From positions 1 to 56,317 of the forward strand of contig JARBUM010000013.1 of the NCBI GenBank assembly GCA_029239675.1: a stretch of 56,317 nucleotides of DNA. Direction: 5' to 3'. This DNA comes from Pelosinus sp. (GTDB lineage: Bacteria > Bacillota > Negativicutes > DSM-13327). Positions within the stretch are counted from its first letter, which is position 1; each line of letters opens with the position of its first letter. The notes beneath the pieces are model-generated. The model worked only from the letters and a program-made list of their open reading frames with translations, was not told the origin of the DNA and did no database searches. This document shows positions 26,127 through 34,395 of the stretch, one piece after another. The translations under genes and the position numbers were made by a program.

Positions 26127-26963
26127 TTATTTATATTTCACTACTAGCCCTACACCAACATCTTGGACATTCGTGTACTGTGCTAAATTTACTTTCGAAC
26201 GCAAATCAGTACAATGGCATGCATAAATGGCATGAGGCTGGCATTTTCCAAGATATTCAGCGGTATTACTTAGCGTATGTTGAGAGGGATTTAGCAGGTG
26301 AAATCCGCCGATAACATCATATACTCTTTCCTCATTACACACAATTTTAGCATATTCAATAATATTGCAAATCCCCGAATGGGAACATCCCGTAATTATT
26401 ACCAACCCATTATCGGACATATACACCAGAGCAGAATCATCAAGTATAAAGTCATCTTCCCAAATACCATCCCGCAGCGTTTTGCCCATTGGAGTTCTTA
26501 CCTCAAATGAATTTTTTCTTTCTATTTCCCCCAAAAATATAAGTTTTTCAGTGAGCCATATAGGTTCTTGGCTAAGCCTTAGTGGAAATGATTTATTTAG
26601 TTGATTGATAGAAAACATTGACCCCACATCAAACCCGTCCACCTTCTTATCTAAGAACGCATCCGGATGAGCTATTACCGTAGGTTTTTTGCAATCATGT
26701 CCTTCATATGCGGCCTCTGAATATAGCTTAACTAACTCGCTCATCCCCCATGTATGGTCATTGTGACCGTGTGAAATAACTACTGCATCTAGTGCTAATA
26801 AGTTAATGCCCATTTTAGTAGCATTTCTTAGGAATATGTCTGAGTAGCCAGTATCAAACAAATATTTTCTGTCATCACACTCAATGAAATATGATACTCC
26901 TGGTTCTCCATGAAAGTATCTATCAATTATAGTATTATTATCGACTAAAACTGTTAATTTCAT
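26127..26963 (-). CDS. Metallo-beta-lactamase-fold hydrolase
   Basis: A 278-residue cytoplasmic metal-dependent hydrolase. The dinuclear metal motif is SHGHNDHTWG (HxHxDH) near residue 64, with TGCSHSG near 194 and a final GFHLL/ACHCTD. The sequence resembles the MBL group often labelled 7,8-dihydropterin-6-methyl-4-(beta-D-ribofuranosyl)-aminobenzene-5'-phosphate synthase-like, a label seldom verified outside methanogens. Real substrate unknown. GGAGGGG precedes ATG 26963. Monocistronic. Confidence 0.8.
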   Translation of the reverse strand: MKLTVLVDNNTIIDRYFHGEPGVSYFIECDDRKYLFDTGYSDIFLRNATKMGINLLALDAVVISHGHNDHTWGMSELVKLYSEAAYEGHDCKKPTVIAHPDAFLDKKVDGFDVGSMFSINQLNKSFPLRLSQEPIWLTEKLIFLGEIERKNSFEVRTPMGKTLRDGIWEDDFILDDSALVYMSDNGLVIITGCSHSGICNIIEYAKIVCNEERVYDVIGGFHLLNPSQHTLSNTAEYLGKCQPHAIYACHCTDLRSKVNLAQYTNVQDVGVGLVVKYK

Positions 26964-27183
26964 TTCCCCTCCATGTTCACTCGTTCTTTCATTCTAAGAC
27001 AATTACCCTAAATAGAAGTAATTCCTGCAAAGTCTCCAAGATTTTTTGACCATTGCTCGACTGCCACAGATCCTTTCGAACCGGTCGTAATCTCTCGCCA
27101 ACGTGGACTCCTGTACTTCCAGCAGCTATGACAGTCTTAGCTCGCAATGAACAATTCGATTCCTGCTTGATTATTGTTTGTGA

Positions 27184-28362
27184 TTATCTCGCCATGGCAT
27201 AGATTTTTTTCATATCCTCCATATTGAGATTTTGGAAATTGCCGATGGTTCTGGTATTCTTAAAGCTACACTTGTAAGCCAATTCATGAATCTGCTCGTC
27301 CGTAAGTTCAATACCCAGTTCTCGGATAGAGGTAGGCATACCGATAGATCGATAGAAATCTTCCATGGCTTTGATACCTTCCAGAGCGGTCTTTTCGGGA
27401 TCATTGAAATTATTGGACACCTCCAGTACACTTACCGCAAACTGTACAAAACGCATTACATCAGTCTTATATACATAACGTGCCCAACTTCCCCACACCG
27501 CCGACAGACCCGCGCCGTGGGCTACATCGAACATGCCGCCCAACTCATGCTCTAACTGGTGGCATGCCCAGTCACCAACGGAGCCGCACCCTGTCAAGCC
27601 ATTGTGTGAAAGGCTTCCAGCCCACATGATTTCTGCACATGCATCATAACTTTGAGGTTCCTTCATCAGTATCTTCGCGTTGCGGATCACAGTCCTCATC
27701 AAGCCTTCGCTGATACTATCCGTCACTTCCATACTTCTTTCCGTGGTGAAATAACGCTCCATAGTATGCATCAGGATATCGGTACAGCCACTTTCCGTCT
27801 GATATTGTGGTAAAGTATAGGTCAACTCCGGATTCATAATAGCAAATTTGCATCGTGAATAGTCACTATTACAGCCTCTCTTTAGCCACCCTTCTTCCTT
27901 GGTGATCACAGAAGAATTGCTCATCTCACTACCTGCAGCCGAAATGGTCAGGATGGCACCCACTGGCAGGCAACCAGTCGCCTGTGCTTTGCCATTGTAC
28001 AAATCCCACACATCGCAATCATTTGCCATACCGTAGCCGATGGCTTTAGCGGAATCAATAACGCTACCACCACCCACAGCTAATATGAAGTCAACATTCT
28101 CTTTTTTGCAAAGTTCAATGCCTTCATAAACTTTAGAAAGCCTGGGGTTGGGTACCACACCACCCAGAGTCACATAGTCGATCCCTGCAACTGTGAGAGA
28201 ATCAGAAACTCTATCCAGCAGGCCAGATTTCTTCGCGCTGCTGCCTCCAAAGTGAACCAACACCTTTTTACAATTCTGGGCTTGAATAAGGCTTCCAGTC
28301 TGCGCTTCCGCATCCTTACCAAAAACCACTTTAGTAGGGGTATAATATTCGAAATTTTTCAT
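27184..28362 (-). CDS. Iron-containing alcohol dehydrogenase (YqhD/BDH-like)
   Basis: A 392-residue NAD(P)H-dependent dehydrogenase. The nucleotide-binding motif is GGGSVIDSAKAI. Metal ligands lie in GCTDILMHTMERYF (D and H), LEHELGG and DVAHGAGL (H residues). The closest recognisable group is butanol/aldehyde dehydrogenase YqhD, which reduces aldehydes with NADPH. ATG 28362 has AGGAG at 10-base spacing; the GTG three codons earlier is too close to that site. Single gene. The region 26964-27183 after it contains no gene I can recognise. Confidence 0.9.
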   Translation of the reverse strand: MKNFEYYTPTKVVFGKDAEAQTGSLIQAQNCKKVLVHFGGSSAKKSGLLDRVSDSLTVAGIDYVTLGGVVPNPRLSKVYEGIELCKKENVDFILAVGGGSVIDSAKAIGYGMANDCDVWDLYNGKAQATGCLPVGAILTISAAGSEMSNSSVITKEEGWLKRGCNSDYSRCKFAIMNPELTYTLPQYQTESGCTDILMHTMERYFTTERSMEVTDSISEGLMRTVIRNAKILMKEPQSYDACAEIMWAGSLSHNGLTGCGSVGDWACHQLEHELGGMFDVAHGAGLSAVWGSWARYVYKTDVMRFVQFAVSVLEVSNNFNDPEKTALEGIKAMEDFYRSIGMPTSIRELGIELTDEQIHELAYKCSFKNTRTIGNFQNLNMEDMKKIYAMAR

Positions 28363-28782
28363 AACTAACACACTCCTGCATTTTTTTAGCGGAAAACAGC
28401 CTATGCTATAATACTATTTTAGTCCTTAGTGCAACCTTTAAGTCAATAATAAAAATATTTTCTGTCTTGTCATTATAATAACTAACTTTTCAAATGCTTT
28501 CTCACTTTAAAAAAGTTCTGATAACTATCTCTCCTACAAATATAAATTGTAGAGATGACTCGACGAATCAACCTGGCTAACCTGGATCTCTACTTTTCTC
28601 AACTTGTTCTTTGTAATATTTCCCATGAACCTAAAAAACTCCTACAAGGATTCGCGCTAGAATCCTTGTAGGGTTTTTTTGTTATTACAAGTTACGGTTC
28701 TACCTATCGAGTTAAACAGCAATTTTGTTTTTTTGTAAATGTCAAATTACCTTTGTTAACGTTCAATTTGTTATTAAAGCAA
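28363..28782. other. Intergenic stretch with hairpins
   Basis: A 420-base gap. It holds the promoter region of the dehydrogenase (minus strand), an inverted repeat GTAGAGAT/ATCTCTAC at 28549-28592 whose loop contains two copies of AACCTGG, and the strong hairpin at 28641-28672. No coding sequence seen. Confidence 0.5.
28641..28672. terminator. Terminator downstream of the superoxide dismutase gene
   Basis: Perfect arms CCTACAAGGATTC (28641-28653) and GAATCCTTGTAGG (28660-28672), with T runs on both strands (TTTTTTT after it on plus, TTTTTTAG on minus). Confidence 0.85.
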
Positions 28783-29403
28783 CTATGTAATGGACCTTTC
28801 ATACCGCCTAGCTACCTCTTCCCAGTCAATTACTTGAAAGAAACCTTCGATATAATCGGGACGCAGGTTTTTGTATTTTAGATAATAAGCATGCTCCCAT
28901 ACATCAATTGCGAGAATGGGTATCCATTGGCTTCCTCGTTCCATAAGTGGATTGTCTTGATTCGGAGTGGAGCTTATTGCAAGATTTCCTTCAGAATCGG
29001 TGGAAAGCCACGCCCATCCTGAGCCAAATCGGGCAATAGCTGCAGACTTTATTTTTTCCTTAAAACCTGTGAAACTTCCGAAATCTTTCTCGATTTGTTT
29101 TGCTAGAACTCCTGACGGCTCTCCGCCACCTTCAGGTGAAATAACTGTAAAATAGAGATTGTGGTTATAGTATCCGCCTCCATTATTTTGGATGGCAGTT
29201 CGAAGTGCTGTATCGGAAATAGCAGGCAGGTCTGACAAGATTTCTTCCACCGTTTTTCCGGAGAGCTCTGGCACCTTTTCCAACGCCACATTAAAATTAT
29301 TGGTATAAGTCGCATGATGCTTTGTATAGTGCGTTCTCATGGTAAGTTCATCAATATGAGGCTCCAAGGCCTCAAACCCATATTTTAATTCTATCTGTTT
29401 CAT
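28783..29403 (-). CDS. sodA: Superoxide dismutase, Fe/Mn family
   Basis: A 206-residue cytoplasmic enzyme converting superoxide to O2 and H2O2. The four metal ligands are H25 (MRTHYTKHH), H81 (GGGYYNHN), D167 and H171 (DVWEHAYY). GSGWAWL is the usual second-shell stretch. Fe versus Mn cannot be decided from this reading, so the symbol is provisional. AAAGGAGG precedes ATG 29403. For an anaerobe it belongs with the peroxiredoxin at the left of the window as oxygen defence, though they are not linked. Confidence 0.93.
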   Translation of the reverse strand: MKQIELKYGFEALEPHIDELTMRTHYTKHHATYTNNFNVALEKVPELSGKTVEEILSDLPAISDTALRTAIQNNGGGYYNHNLYFTVISPEGGGEPSGVLAKQIEKDFGSFTGFKEKIKSAAIARFGSGWAWLSTDSEGNLAISSTPNQDNPLMERGSQWIPILAIDVWEHAYYLKYKNLRPDYIEGFFQVIDWEEVARRYERSIT

Positions 29404-29593
29404 AGTTGAAACCTCCTTTGATTATTTGTTGTATTTATATCATACTCTTTCAGCAAAGAATATTCAACCCAGTTTAGTATAATTAATTATTTAATAATTA
29501 TTATCCTATAATATTTTATAAAACATTCCATATCTTTATTTTTATCCTATTCCTTACGCAACGAGTATAAAAGAAAAACTTCTCTAGTCCTTT

Positions 29594-30508
29594 TTATATA
29601 CGCATTGCCATGCGCCGAAAAGTATGGCGTCTGCCACGAATAGCAATAGAATAGGCTAAAATATTCTCCGGAACAGCAAGGCCGGCATATCCTGCATCAC
29701 CAATATGGTGAATATCGGCTCCAGCCATTTTGCAGTTCAGCGCAATGGTCTTGATTGTCTCGGTGTCCGCCCCTTCTTGAGAAGTACCAATCGTAGTCAT
29801 CACCAAAGCCCCATGCTGATGTACACAGTCACAAATTCGTTTTACAAACTCAACTGTAACTCCTGGTACAGTCCCTGGCGCAGGCACCAGAATAATATCA
29901 GCTCCAGCAGTTAAAAAATTTTCTACAGTCTGCTCAGTAATAATATTTTCTCCAGTTTCGTTCTTGATCCCGGCCGCATGCATTTTTCCTGCGACAATAA
30001 CAATATCATCACCTATTTCATTGCGAATCTCGACAATGGCCTGTTGAATGGTTTTATTATCAACACCTACTTTGGGATTGCCTGTAAGAGTAATGATTTG
30101 AGCACCTTGTTCATAAGCCAAACGGGCATTTTCTCGTGTAGCCTTACGCCCTATTGGCAACTTCTCTTTATCACCCATAAACATGGCATCACTTGTAGCT
30201 GGCTCAAGATTCACACCGACAACCCGGCCACTCAACCGTTTTACCGCTTCAATTACACTTTCACCCTGCAGTGGGACAACACCGAAAACATCTGGTTTGT
30301 ATACATCATATAGATTTAAAAGCACAATATCAGCACCAAGGCCAGCTGCTAATTCAGGATTGCTAACATCATAGAGCATAGACATCATAGGACAAACCAT
30401 TTCACTCAAGATGGTACGACCTTCAGCTGCCCGAATACTCTCTACCAGTGATGCGCCTTGTATCCGCACCAGTTTTTCCGGGCGTAAATCTAGTATACGT
30501 TCACTCAT
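29594..30508 (-). CDS. Putative TIM-barrel protein (DUF7916-like), unknown function
   Basis: A 304-residue soluble protein with alternating strands and helices ending in short glycine/aspartate loops (GLGADIVLLNLYD, VVGVNLEPAT, IITLTGNPKVGVD, IVIVAGKMHAAG, ADIILVPAPGTVPG, DIHHIGDAGYAG). This periodicity fits an (alpha/beta)8 barrel. I recall related proteins annotated only as domains of unknown function or, without basis, as hydrolases. The final GDAGYAG loop could bind phosphate. GAGGAGG precedes ATG 30508. Monocistronic. The catalytic role is not known. Confidence 0.6.
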   Translation of the reverse strand: MSERILDLRPEKLVRIQGASLVESIRAAEGRTILSEMVCPMMSMLYDVSNPELAAGLGADIVLLNLYDVYKPDVFGVVPLQGESVIEAVKRLSGRVVGVNLEPATSDAMFMGDKEKLPIGRKATRENARLAYEQGAQIITLTGNPKVGVDNKTIQQAIVEIRNEIGDDIVIVAGKMHAAGIKNETGENIITEQTVENFLTAGADIILVPAPGTVPGVTVEFVKRICDCVHQHGALVMTTIGTSQEGADTETIKTIALNCKMAGADIHHIGDAGYAGLAVPENILAYSIAIRGRRHTFRRMAMRI

Positions 30509-30936
30509 TCATCTTCCTCCTCAACAAATTGAATTCACCTGCTTCTTACTTATCTACGGATAGTCAATAAAAACTACTTTCTCCTTGCAGGTTACTGATT
30601 CCTCCTAAAATTTTACATTCAATTACTGATCTTCATGACAGACGTACTACGATGAGCATGCTTTTTTTTCCAAAACAAAAAAACCATATTTTGAAAAAAT
30701 CTGTAAAAACACGAAAATGTTAGCACGAAAAGACACAGCTTTACTCCAAGCTGTGTCTTTCTTATTAAGCAATGAGTGCTTGTATGTGAACGAATCGGAT
30801 AATCGCCACATGGCTCATTCATATATTCTATTTCCATTAAGACTTGCCCACTACGTTGCATGTTGCAATTAGTATGTACAAATAAGTATCAGCATTACGC
30901 TAATACTTTTACTTAATTGCCTAACAAGCAAACTAT
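30509..30936. other. Intergenic stretch, no gene
   Basis: A 428-base gap containing the upstream region of the barrel protein gene and one terminator hairpin. An 80-codon minus-strand frame covering 30619-30861 runs through the hairpin and has no ribosome site. Confidence 0.5.
30729..30760 (-). terminator. Terminator hairpin
   Basis: Perfect arms AAAGACACAGCTT (30729-30741) and AAGCTGTGTCTTT (30748-30760). It is downstream of the minus-strand Fe-S gene ending at 30937, although 177 bases separate them. Confidence 0.7.
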
Positions 30937-31629
30937 TTATATTGTGCGTTTACTTCCATGAGGACAAACAGCAACACAAATCCCACAAACATGTCCATGA
31001 AATTGTGGATACTTGTTTATTTTCCATCTGTCGCATCTTTGAACATCAATCAAGGATTCTCTTGGCAACCCATCACTCCAAAGATTGCCGACAATTGCAC
31101 CCGCTGGGCATTCATCAACACATTTTTTACATTTACCACAATAATTCTTTGCAAGTAAATCATTTGTTTGAACTGGACTATTAGTAAACAAGGTTGATAA
31201 TCTAACTCTTGGACCATATTTTCTTGTAATTAAAAGAGAACTTTTTCCTATCCATCCTAACCCGCCCCTTACGGCAGCCGCTTTATGAGGAAATTCACCG
31301 CTGATATTGACAAAATCAGTCCTTTTTGAAGAGGCTATGGCATAAGCGAGATATCCCCTCTCCTCTATTTCAGTTTTTAGCTGCTCAGTTATCAAATCAA
31401 GCCTATCATTTACGCTAAGATATTCATCATAATAAGCCTGGTTAGGTCCAGCAACAATATTGTCAACAATAGGTGGTGAAAGAGGTAGCCCAATTGTTAT
31501 TGCATATGGAAGATGTCTAATTTTGTTAGGAACAATATCACCTACATAAGCAAATCCATATAACACGTCACCAAATCTTCTCAATATTTTTATTATATCA
31601 TTTTGTATTTCCAAATCAATTGCTTGCAA
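30937..31629 (-). CDS. QueG-like double [4Fe-4S] protein, short form
   Basis: A 230-residue protein. The central part (GEFPHKAAAVRGGLGWIGKSSLLITRKYG) is characteristic of epoxyqueuosine reductase relatives. Two [4Fe-4S] clusters are encoded by CGKCKKCVDECP and the pair C.. RCDRW / HVCGICVAVCP. QueG itself is about 380 residues with extra C-terminal repeats, missing here, so this is one of the short uncharacterised relatives and tRNA modification should not be assumed. Start TTG 31629 is supported by GGAGGGGG about 7 bases upstream. It follows a LysR gene by 93 bases on the same strand. Confidence 0.75.
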   Translation of the reverse strand: MQAIDLEIQNDIIKILRRFGDVLYGFAYVGDIVPNKIRHLPYAITIGLPLSPPIVDNIVAGPNQAYYDEYLSVNDRLDLITEQLKTEIEERGYLAYAIASSKRTDFVNISGEFPHKAAAVRGGLGWIGKSSLLITRKYGPRVRLSTLFTNSPVQTNDLLAKNYCGKCKKCVDECPAGAIVGNLWSDGLPRESLIDVQRCDRWKINKYPQFHGHVCGICVAVCPHGSKRTI

Positions 31630-31722
31630 ATTCTTACCCCCTCCAGCTAGCTATGCTCATAGTATACTGGAGAATGACTCTTTTTTGAAATTGAAAAGCA
31701 TTATGAGTAAAATAAAAACTCC

Positions 31723-32595
31723 CTATATAGTAACCTTATTCTCTTGAAGTAATCTCAGTAAAGTGTGTGCTGTGTTTGATAGATATTTATCCTTACGAGT
31801 AATAGTATAAAGGGGAATTTGTAAATTGCTCAATTCTTTAAATATATAAAACTTATCCTTTTCTTTAATGAGGTTCTCTACAACGATTCGCGGAAGCAAT
31901 GCAATGCCCAATCCTTCAGTCATTACATTTTTGACAGCATCAAAATCGCTATATTCAAAAGTTGAATTTAGTCCACGCTTTTGCAATAATTTATCACACA
32001 AGATACGAAAAGTGCATCCTTTTCGAAAATTAATGACTGGATAATCATCAATTCGTGGACACTCCTCATCTTTAATAAGATTTTCATGTCCAACCCAAAC
32101 AAGTTCTTCAGAATTAATAATAACTGTATTTAGGCATTTCTCAGAAATAAAGTCATGTACAATACCGATATCATATTTATTATTATTAACGCCATCAAGC
32201 ACACAGCTTGAATTCAAGCAAATTTCTACATTGATTTTCCCTGTGGTATCGTTTGTTTGCATTTGTAATAATGCAGGAGAGAGCAAATAATTGATATAGC
32301 TACTTGATATGCCAATTCTAGTGTACTGAACTTCTGAGAAATATTTAATTTTGGTAACAGTTTCACTATAAATTTTAAGAATTTTTTCCGAAGGGTCAAT
32401 TAAAGACTTACCAGCATCGGTAATGTAGAGTTTTTTACCAATGCGTTCAAATAATTGCACCCCAAAATGTTCTTCTAAAGTACGAATTTGGGCTGAAACA
32501 GTTGGTTGCGTAAAGTTAAGTAGTTCTGCAGCTTGAGTAATGTTCTCAAGTTTTGCAACTACACAAAATGTTTTCAATAAGCGAATATCCACCAT
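31723..32595 (-). CDS. LysR-family regulator
   Basis: A 290-residue LysR-type regulator. The helix-turn-helix lies at about 18-40 (ITQAAELLNFTQPTVSAQIR), followed by the effector domain with TRIGISSSYINYLLSP and EGLGIALLPRIVV. ATG 32595 is preceded by GAGGTG at very short spacing; GTG 32592, the next codon, would have better spacing and is equally possible. The target is not clear: it lies just upstream of the QueG-like gene on the same strand, so autoregulation with that gene is one option. The DNA is A+T rich compared with the lut region. Confidence 0.85.
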   Translation of the reverse strand: MVDIRLLKTFCVVAKLENITQAAELLNFTQPTVSAQIRTLEEHFGVQLFERIGKKLYITDAGKSLIDPSEKILKIYSETVTKIKYFSEVQYTRIGISSSYINYLLSPALLQMQTNDTTGKINVEICLNSSCVLDGVNNNKYDIGIVHDFISEKCLNTVIINSEELVWVGHENLIKDEECPRIDDYPVINFRKGCTFRILCDKLLQKRGLNSTFEYSDFDAVKNVMTEGLGIALLPRIVVENLIKEKDKFYIFKELSNLQIPLYTITRKDKYLSNTAHTLLRLLQENKVTI

Positions 32596-32988
32596 GCACC
32601 TCAAATAATCATTCTATCAAAATAAAATAGTCTACTCTTCTTAATTTTAATGTAATTTCAAATTATATAATTATGTATGAAAGTCCTTCTTTTGTAAAGC
32701 GAAGAACTCTTTATTCCATACGACCACATGACACCACTGTTATAAAAAAACTATCTACAAATCCTAAAAATCAAACAAACCCAGCCACTGCGAAGCTTTA
32801 TAGTCTGTTCTATGACATTTCATGTATTCTATTACATGACACGATAAATAATCAAATCTTAAAATAGACATTGGTCAATTATTGCCCAATGTCTATTTCC
32901 ATTATCATGATAAGGAAACATGTCTACGGCTACGTCTACTTACTTGTTTTGGCGATAGCCCTGTTGTTTTGGCCAAAGTGACAGCAAA
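32596..32988. other. Intergenic stretch with one hairpin
   Basis: A 393-base gap. It contains the LysR promoter side and the hairpin at 32862-32898. A 64-codon plus-strand frame (32673-32867) has no ribosome site, and its stop is inside the hairpin, so I do not call it. Confidence 0.5.
32862..32898. terminator. Terminator downstream of the riboswitch-controlled gene
   Basis: Perfect arms AAATAGACATTGG (32862-32874) and CCAATGTCTATTT (32886-32898). It lies 90 bases past the minus-strand gene ending at 32989. Confidence 0.75.
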
Positions 32989-33303
32989 TTATCTTGAGAA
33001 TTTCTGTTGTGCCCAGGCGTCCAACTTTTGAACGTGTTTTTTGCCGATAGTAAATCCGTAAACAATCAGCAAAACAATAACGAACGTAAATACATCAAAT
33101 TCTTTTGTTACAACAAAATTTACCACACCCAAAAGAACTTGAGGAACAACACCCGTAAGTACTAATATCGCCGAGGCTACGTTGAACCAAAACTGCGATT
33201 GCATTTTGTATCTTGCATAAAACATGAACGTTGTTGCAGACCAAGCAAAAATTTCGAGAATTAGCAAAATAGTCCATTTGTTTTCCATTATGGAGTTGTA
33301 CAT
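32989..33303 (-). CDS. Small four-helix membrane protein under a guanidine-I riboswitch
   Basis: A 104-residue inner-membrane protein with about four hydrophobic segments (roughly 10-30, 38-52, 53-66 and 70-88) and a basic C-terminus. I do not recognise the family. Like SMR exporters it is short and has one glutamate buried in the first helix (E17 in LLILEIFAWS), but it lacks the recognisable SMR pattern beyond that. Its leader carries a guanidine-I riboswitch, so export or handling of guanidinium is the natural hypothesis. Start: ATG 33303 has GGGAG at 9-base spacing; ATG 33312 abuts that site and ATG 33288 has none. Confidence 0.7.
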   Translation of the reverse strand: MYNSIMENKWTILLILEIFAWSATTFMFYARYKMQSQFWFNVASAILVLTGVVPQVLLGVVNFVVTKEFDVFTFVIVLLIVYGFTIGKKHVQKLDAWAQQKFSR

Positions 33304-33403
33304 ACAAATCATCTCCCTTACTGCCTAGCTTTAACTCTTCCTCAAAGGAACATTCATAGAATCCCCAAAAGTCTTCGGATTCCCCCTATGAGCACAAAAA
33401 AAG

Positions 33404-33444
33404 TAAAAGCCTTGAGAAGTACAAAATATACTCCCAGGCTTTTA
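33404..33444 (-). terminator. Riboswitch expression-platform terminator
   Basis: The 3' part of the aptamer (TAAAAGCCTGGGAGTATA on the minus strand) can pair with TACTTCTCAAGGCTTTTA downstream, followed by a run of seven T. Pairing would consume the conserved AAAAGCC segment of the aptamer, so ligand binding should prevent termination: a transcriptional ON switch. Confidence 0.85.
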
Positions 33445-33522
33445 TCCTTCCGTGTACACAGCTTGCTGTGCGCTTTCTCTCGGACCAGACAGGCATTGAT
33501 GCTTCGGAACCCTAGAAAGCTT
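33429..33522 (-). promoter_or_regulatory. Guanidine-I (ykkC) riboswitch aptamer
   Basis: Read on the minus strand, the order of conserved ykkC elements is intact: P1 GCTTTCT, then AGGGTTCCG, a variable hairpin, CTGGTCCGAGAG, AGAAAGC closing P1, a GCACAGCAAGCTGTG hairpin, ACACGGA, and GGATAAAAGCCTGGGAG. These are the hallmark segments of the guanidine-I class that senses free guanidinium. It lies about 125 bases before the ATG of the small membrane protein gene, with its terminator between. A further stem (CATAG/CTATG with GAATCC/GGATTC) lies in the leader at about 33350-33391. Confidence 0.92.
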
Positions 33523-33558
33523 TTCCCATATTCACTTTGCAATAGAAACTATAGTTAT

Positions 33559-33586
33559 ATTATATATCATTTTGCGACCCTTTAAT
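33559..33586 (-). promoter_or_regulatory. Promoter of the riboswitch transcript
   Basis: On the minus strand TATAAT (33559-33564) lies 16 bases downstream of ATTAAA (33581-33586), about 37 bases before the aptamer. The -35 is weak, the -10 perfect. Confidence 0.5.
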
Positions 33587-33653
33587 ACACTTTCATGACT
33601 TGCCATGTTGCCTAATCGTGACGACGGTAACTTTTATACTGCAACACTACTTT

Positions 33654-34265
33654 TCACAACTTACTACTATAAGCCATATATATAGCCGATAACCACATAA
33701 AAATTGCTGAAATTTTATTTATGAATCCAAATATTTGCGTAAATGCCTTTTGCCTCCCTACCCTCCATCCCATAACAGCTAAAAGTAAGAACCAACACCA
33801 AGATATAAGAATGCAAGCCATTGTAAACAACACTTTCTCATTTCCAATATAATTGATAGAACTTGTCCCAATCACACCAATGGTGTCCAATACAGCATGA
33901 GGATTAAATAGGGAAACAGTAACTGCAAAAAGAATTTGCTGTTTAGTGTCAAAACTTTTCTCCTCGTTATCACAACTATTTACTAACGTATTATTCCATG
34001 TAAGCCACCCCATATAGGATAAAAAAACAACTCCTATTCCAAGGAAAATTACCTTAATCCAAGCAAAACTTGCTATAAATAAAGACACTCCCTGAACCGC
34101 CAATAAAATTAAAATGGTGTCACATATAGATGCCGTAACAACAGCTGGCAACGCCCTCAAAAAGGTTGGCTGAGTTACCCCTTGGGTAAAAACAAATAAA
34201 TTTTGTATTCCTAGCGGCAGTATCAACCCTATCGCTAGAACCATTCCATGAACAAATGCTTGCAT
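33654..34265 (-). CDS. LysE/ArgO-family amino acid exporter
   Basis: A 203-residue inner-membrane exporter with about six helices. The start GMVLAIGLILPLGIQNLFVFTQG carries the conserved P-G-Q-N of LysE/RhtB-type exporters, and VSLFNPHAVLDTIG is the second signature. ArgO-like members export arginine or lysine analogues. GGGAGC precedes ATG 34265. It is divergent from a MocR regulator 130 bases away, a common pairing in which the regulator senses an amine or amino acid and controls the exporter. Confidence 0.87.
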   Translation of the reverse strand: MQAFVHGMVLAIGLILPLGIQNLFVFTQGVTQPTFLRALPAVVTASICDTILILLAVQGVSLFIASFAWIKVIFLGIGVVFLSYMGWLTWNNTLVNSCDNEEKSFDTKQQILFAVTVSLFNPHAVLDTIGVIGTSSINYIGNEKVLFTMACILISWCWFLLLAVMGWRVGRQKAFTQIFGFINKISAIFMWLSAIYMAYSSKL

Positions 34266-34395
34266 CAGATTCGCTCCCTATCAGTGTTTTCTACAGTATA
34301 ATAAAACATCCCGAAAATGTCTTCAGCCAATTGGATTGTTATCACACCATCCAATTTGTTATAATGAGAAAAACATCGAAATAAAGGAGAATCAA

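Noticed and set aside
28549-28592. Inverted repeat with two AACCTGG copies as a small RNA or riboswitch
   Set aside because: Short arms, no match to a known RNA class, and no clear promoter or downstream gene under its control.
30619-30861. 80-codon minus-strand open frame
   Set aside because: Runs straight through a perfect terminator hairpin and has no ribosome site.
32673-32867. 64-codon plus-strand open frame
   Set aside because: No ribosome site, composition not protein-like, and its stop codon lies within a terminator stem.
32900-32988. Protein-like stretch (AVTLAKTTGLSPKQVSR) after the riboswitch-controlled gene
   Set aside because: Only about 26 codons, no start, no family match I can name; may be chance or a relic.
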